Source: Deltaproteobacteria bacterium
GTDB lineage: Bacteria; Desulfobacterota; SM23-61
Reading direction: 5' to 3'
Assembly (NCBI GenBank): GCA_016875165.1
Contig: VGSF01000052.1
Location: forward strand, 1 to 33,227
DNA: 33,227 nucleotides
Below are positions 31,206 to 33,227 of the stretch, piece after piece. The position numbers and the translations under genes are program-made. The notes beneath the pieces were generated by a model. The model ran no database searches, was not told where the DNA came from, and saw only the letters and a program-made list of their open reading frames with translations. Numbering within the stretch: position 1 is the first letter of the stretch; each line of letters starts with the position of its first letter.

Positions 31206-32159
31206 ATGGCTTTTTCCCGTTATGCTTCCATAGATGTTGGCTCGAACACCGTGCGGCTTCTTCTGGCAGAGAAAACCGCAGGGGGAGATTTCCATCCCTT
31301 GCGGGTGGAGAGACGAATTACCCGTTTGGGTGGCAATTTTTCCGGGGAAGGCAAGCTGGATGCAGGTGCCGTCTTACGGACCATTGCAGCCCTCCAGTTT
31401 TTTGCGGATGTGTTACGGGAGGAAAGAGTGGAGACGGTCTTCGCCGTGGCCACGGGAGTGGTGAGAGCGGCAAAGGACGGTGAAGAGTTCATTAAGCAAG
31501 TGCATAAACTGACTGGCCTCTCCTTACATATCATTTCCGGAGAAGAGGAGGCCCGCCTGATGCTTCGGGGAGTGCTTTGGTCTTTGAAGGGTATGGCCCC
31601 ATCCTGGTTGGTTGTCGATGTGGGGGGCTGGTCCACGGAAATCATCTGGGTGAAGAGAAATTACCCAGGAGCTACCAGAAGCTTGCCCTTGGGGGCTGTA
31701 GCCCTGAGGGAAGGATTTCTTAAGAACGATCCGCCAAAGGAAGAAGAATTGGAGCTGCTTAAAACCCATACCCGAAAAATCTTGGGAGAACTTCGCCAAG
31801 AATTCGAAAGAGGAGGATTAAAACTTGACTACCTCCAACCGGACCTCGTGGGAACAGCAGGGACTATGACCACGCTGGCGGCAATCGATCAAAGACTTTT
31901 ACTTTACGACCCCCTGAAAATCAACGGCCATCAAATCTCCCGCCAATCCCTAAAAAAAATTTACCTTAACTTAAATACCATTCCCGCGCGGGAGCGATTG
32001 AGTTTTCCCGGCCTGGAAAAAGGGAGAGAAGACTTGATTGTCCCGGGGGTAGCAATAGTGTTAGGTCTCCTGGATGTTTTTAAGCTAAAAAGGGTGCTGG
32101 TGGTCGACTCCGGACTTCTGGAGGGGGTGCTTTTGCAGGGAATTTCCCGTTTTCCCTGA
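31206..32159 (+). CDS. Ppx/GppA-family phosphatase (exopolyphosphatase-like)
   Basis: This is a 317-residue protein of the ASKHA fold. The first phosphate loop is ASIDVGSNTVRLLLAEK, the catalytic Glu is probably in ISGEEEARLMLRGV, the second phosphate block is WLVVDVGGWSTEIIWV and GTAGTMTTLAAID closes the site. It has only the two N-terminal ASKHA domains and lacks the HD-like C-terminal part of the 500-residue E. coli Ppx and GppA, so it is the short type that hydrolyses polyphosphate ends or pppGpp. It starts 17 bp after sppA and ends the operon from rpsA. The choice between the two substrates is open. Confidence 0.88.
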   Translation: MAFSRYASIDVGSNTVRLLLAEKTAGGDFHPLRVERRITRLGGNFSGEGKLDAGAVLRTIAALQFFADVLREERVETVFAVATGVVRAAKDGEEFIKQVHKLTGLSLHIISGEEEARLMLRGVLWSLKGMAPSWLVVDVGGWSTEIIWVKRNYPGATRSLPLGAVALREGFLKNDPPKEEELELLKTHTRKILGELRQEFERGGLKLDYLQPDLVGTAGTMTTLAAIDQRLLLYDPLKINGHQISRQSLKKIYLNLNTIPARERLSFPGLEKGREDLIVPGVAIVLGLLDVFKLKRVLVVDSGLLEGVLLQGISRFP

Positions 32160-32472
32160 AAAGGCAACTTTAAAATTAATTTTTCTCCCTATATCCCTGA
32201 TGCGCTTGTTGGGAAATTTGGGGTTTTTCTTAGAAATTACAAGAATTTCCAAAAGTTCTTAATCGAAGGGGTGCCGAAAAATCTGGTTGTTTCAACCCCG
32301 ATTTCCTTTCAAAAAGGAATCTGTCATTCTGGTCTTTGCTGGCGCGAAAAGCGTAATCGCAGTGAAAAGAATTCAGGGCATTCGCGGCTGTCTGGTAAAT
32401 GGCCGGGTCGCCCTTACCGTTTGGTGCTTAAAGGGCATAAAAAAAATTGCTGGAGGAAATATTAAAAAAATA
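32160..32472. other. Gap between the Ppx/GppA gene and the tRNA operon promoter
   Basis: The two short overlapping frames at 32271-32481 lack ribosome sites and run into the promoter, so they are rejected. No terminator with a T-run is evident for the upstream operon. It is otherwise AT-rich. Confidence 0.5.
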
Positions 32473-32501
32473 TTGACATAAAAAAAAATAAAAGGTAATA
32501 T
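32473..32501 (+). promoter_or_regulatory. Near-consensus sigma-70 promoter of the tRNA-tuf operon
   Basis: TTGACA (32473-32478), a 17-bp spacer nearly all A, and TAATAT (32496-32501) match the vegetative consensus in 11 of 12 positions. The first tRNA begins 33 bp after the -10 box. The A-rich stretch before TTGACA could be an UP element. Confidence 0.8.
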
Positions 32502-32534
32502 ACAATATTTTAATATAGTTAAATATTTCTTCTC

Positions 32535-32610
32535 GCTGGCGTAGCTCAATCGGTAGAGCAGCTGATTTGTAATCAGCCGGTTGCGGGTTCGAGTCCCATC
32601 GCCAGCTCCA
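32535..32610 (+). tRNA. tRNA-Thr (UGU)
   Basis: The acceptor arms are GCTGGCG and CGCCAGC with encoded CCA. The anticodon loop CTGATTTGTAATCAG carries TGT, and the T arm is GGGTTCGAGTCCC. It is 76 nt long and the first of four. Confidence 0.96.
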
Positions 32611-32684
32611 ATATTTTTTCGGTTTTTAGCTGTCAGCCATCAATTTTTTAGATAGCTGATAGCTGAAAGTTGAAAAATAAATAT

Positions 32685-32769
32685 GGAGAGGTTCCCGAGT
32701 GGCCAAAGGGAACAGACTGTAAATCTGTCGGCGAAGCCTTCGGAGGTTCGAATCCTCCCCTCTCCACCA
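32685..32769 (+). tRNA. tRNA-Tyr (GUA)
   Basis: The acceptor arms are GGAGAGG and CCTCTCC with encoded CCA. The anticodon loop AGACTGTAAATCT carries GTA, and there is a long variable arm, GTCGGCGAAGCCTTC, as expected for class II tRNA-Tyr. It is 85 nt long. Confidence 0.96.
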
Positions 32770-32910
32770 GAATTTTTGGAAACCTGCGGTTTTCAAAAAT
32801 TACTTGTGGCTATTAGCTATTGACCTGTAGCTTAATTGAGAATTTTTTAGCCACTGGCTATTAGCTACAAGCTAAAAGTAAATTTTAAAACGCTTTTTCA
32901 AAATTTCCGG

Positions 32911-32987
32911 GCGGGAGTAGCTCAGCTGGCTAGAGCAACAGCCTTCCAAGCTGTGGGCCGCGGGTTCGAATCCCGTTTCCCGCTCCA
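32911..32987 (+). tRNA. tRNA-Gly (UCC)
   Basis: The acceptor arms are GCGGGAG and TTCCCGC with encoded CCA. The anticodon arm ACAGCCTTCCAAGCTGT carries TCC. It is 77 nt long and ends 1 bp before the next tRNA. Confidence 0.95.
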
Positions 32988-32988
32988 G

Positions 32989-33065
<77 letters not shown>

Positions 33066-33103
33066 CAAAAAAATCTGCTAGAACCTTAGGCAAAGGAGGA
33101 GAC

Positions 33104-33227
33104 ATGTCGAAGCGGAAGTTTGAGCGGACGAAGCCGCATGTGAATGTTGGTACGATAGGGCATATTGATCATGGGAAGACGACGTTGACCAGTGCGATAA
33201 CGAGGTGTTTGGCGGCTAAGGGTATGG
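33104..33227 (+). CDS. tuf: Elongation factor Tu, N-terminus (partial, runs off right edge)
   Basis: EF-Tu delivers aminoacyl-tRNA to the ribosome. The 41 visible residues begin [20 protein letters not shown] and contain the G1 P-loop [14 protein letters not shown], ending at AAKGM. AAAGGAGG 4-11 bp upstream is an excellent ribosome site. It follows tRNA-Thr(GGU), the classical tufB position. Third codon positions are mostly G and T (CAT, GAT, GGG, ACG, TTG), with only one C-ending codon in the visible part and two ATA codons, unusual for a highly expressed gene and unlike the neighbours. Confidence 0.95.
   Translation, partial: MSKRKFERTKPHVNVGTIGHIDHGKTTLTSAITRCLAAKGM

Noticed and set aside
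32271..32481. Two overlapping 64-residue frames before the tRNAs
   Set aside because: No ribosome site, no known motif, and the end runs into the -35 box of the tRNA promoter.

Overview
The window looks like a chromosomal segment of an anaerobic, peptide- or amino-acid-using Desulfobacterota-type (deltaproteobacterial) bacterium. This rests on overall gene content and style: an RF2 gene with programmed frameshift, Lnt and MoaA, a PEP-CTERM-like protein, a dipeptide ABC transporter beside a family III CoA-transferase, many short palindromic dispersed repeats, and a four-tRNA cluster in front of tuf. No rRNA or complete phylogenetic marker is present, so the taxon is an inference.

Positions 1-2500 form an eroded accessory region: the 5' end of a transposase running off the left edge, a two-gene remnant with a tiny PEP-CTERM-like protein, a fragment of a SARP/BTAD-type regulator, and a lysine-rich protein of unknown role. 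Positions 2520-17758 are a long plus-strand catabolic block: Glu/Leu/Phe/Val dehydrogenase, an unusual M24 metalloenzyme, an MFS transporter, a VOC protein, an M20 amidohydrolase, a complete five-gene dipeptide/oligopeptide ABC transporter (SBP, two permeases, two ATPases with ATGA overlaps), a CoA-transferase and a 426-residue protein I cannot name. A likely logic is import of a peptide or N-acyl amino acid, hydrolysis, deamination and CoA activation.

The strongest mobile-DNA signal is a pair of 266-bp elements (14401-14666 and 15935-16200). They have terminal inverted repeats starting GTAAC and perfect 8-bp target duplications, and they bracket the CoA-transferase gene exactly. Positions 17759-18431 hold gene debris: a DUF362 remnant, a 186-bp inverted-repeat element and a dead REP-associated transposase. 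A second dispersed family, ending in a motif like TTTTTACGAGATCATCAA, occurs five times and carries two different cores.

Positions 18731-26879 are mostly minus strand: a coiled-coil protein, a radical SAM/SPASM enzyme followed 13 bp later by a PLP amino-acid decarboxylase, an MBL-fold hydrolase, and the housekeeping run moaA-lnt-prfB. moaA is preceded by a structured leader that resembles a molybdenum-cofactor riboswitch with an intrinsic terminator. prfB contains the classical CTT TGA C frameshift site. lnt has no ordinary start codon for its conserved N-terminus.

Positions 27251-33227 are plus-strand housekeeping genes: cmk, rpsA, sppA, a Ppx/GppA phosphatase, then a near-consensus promoter driving tRNA-Thr(UGU), tRNA-Tyr(GUA), tRNA-Gly(UCC), tRNA-Thr(GGU) and the start of tuf. 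This is the same order as E. coli thrU-tyrU-glyT-thrT-tufB.
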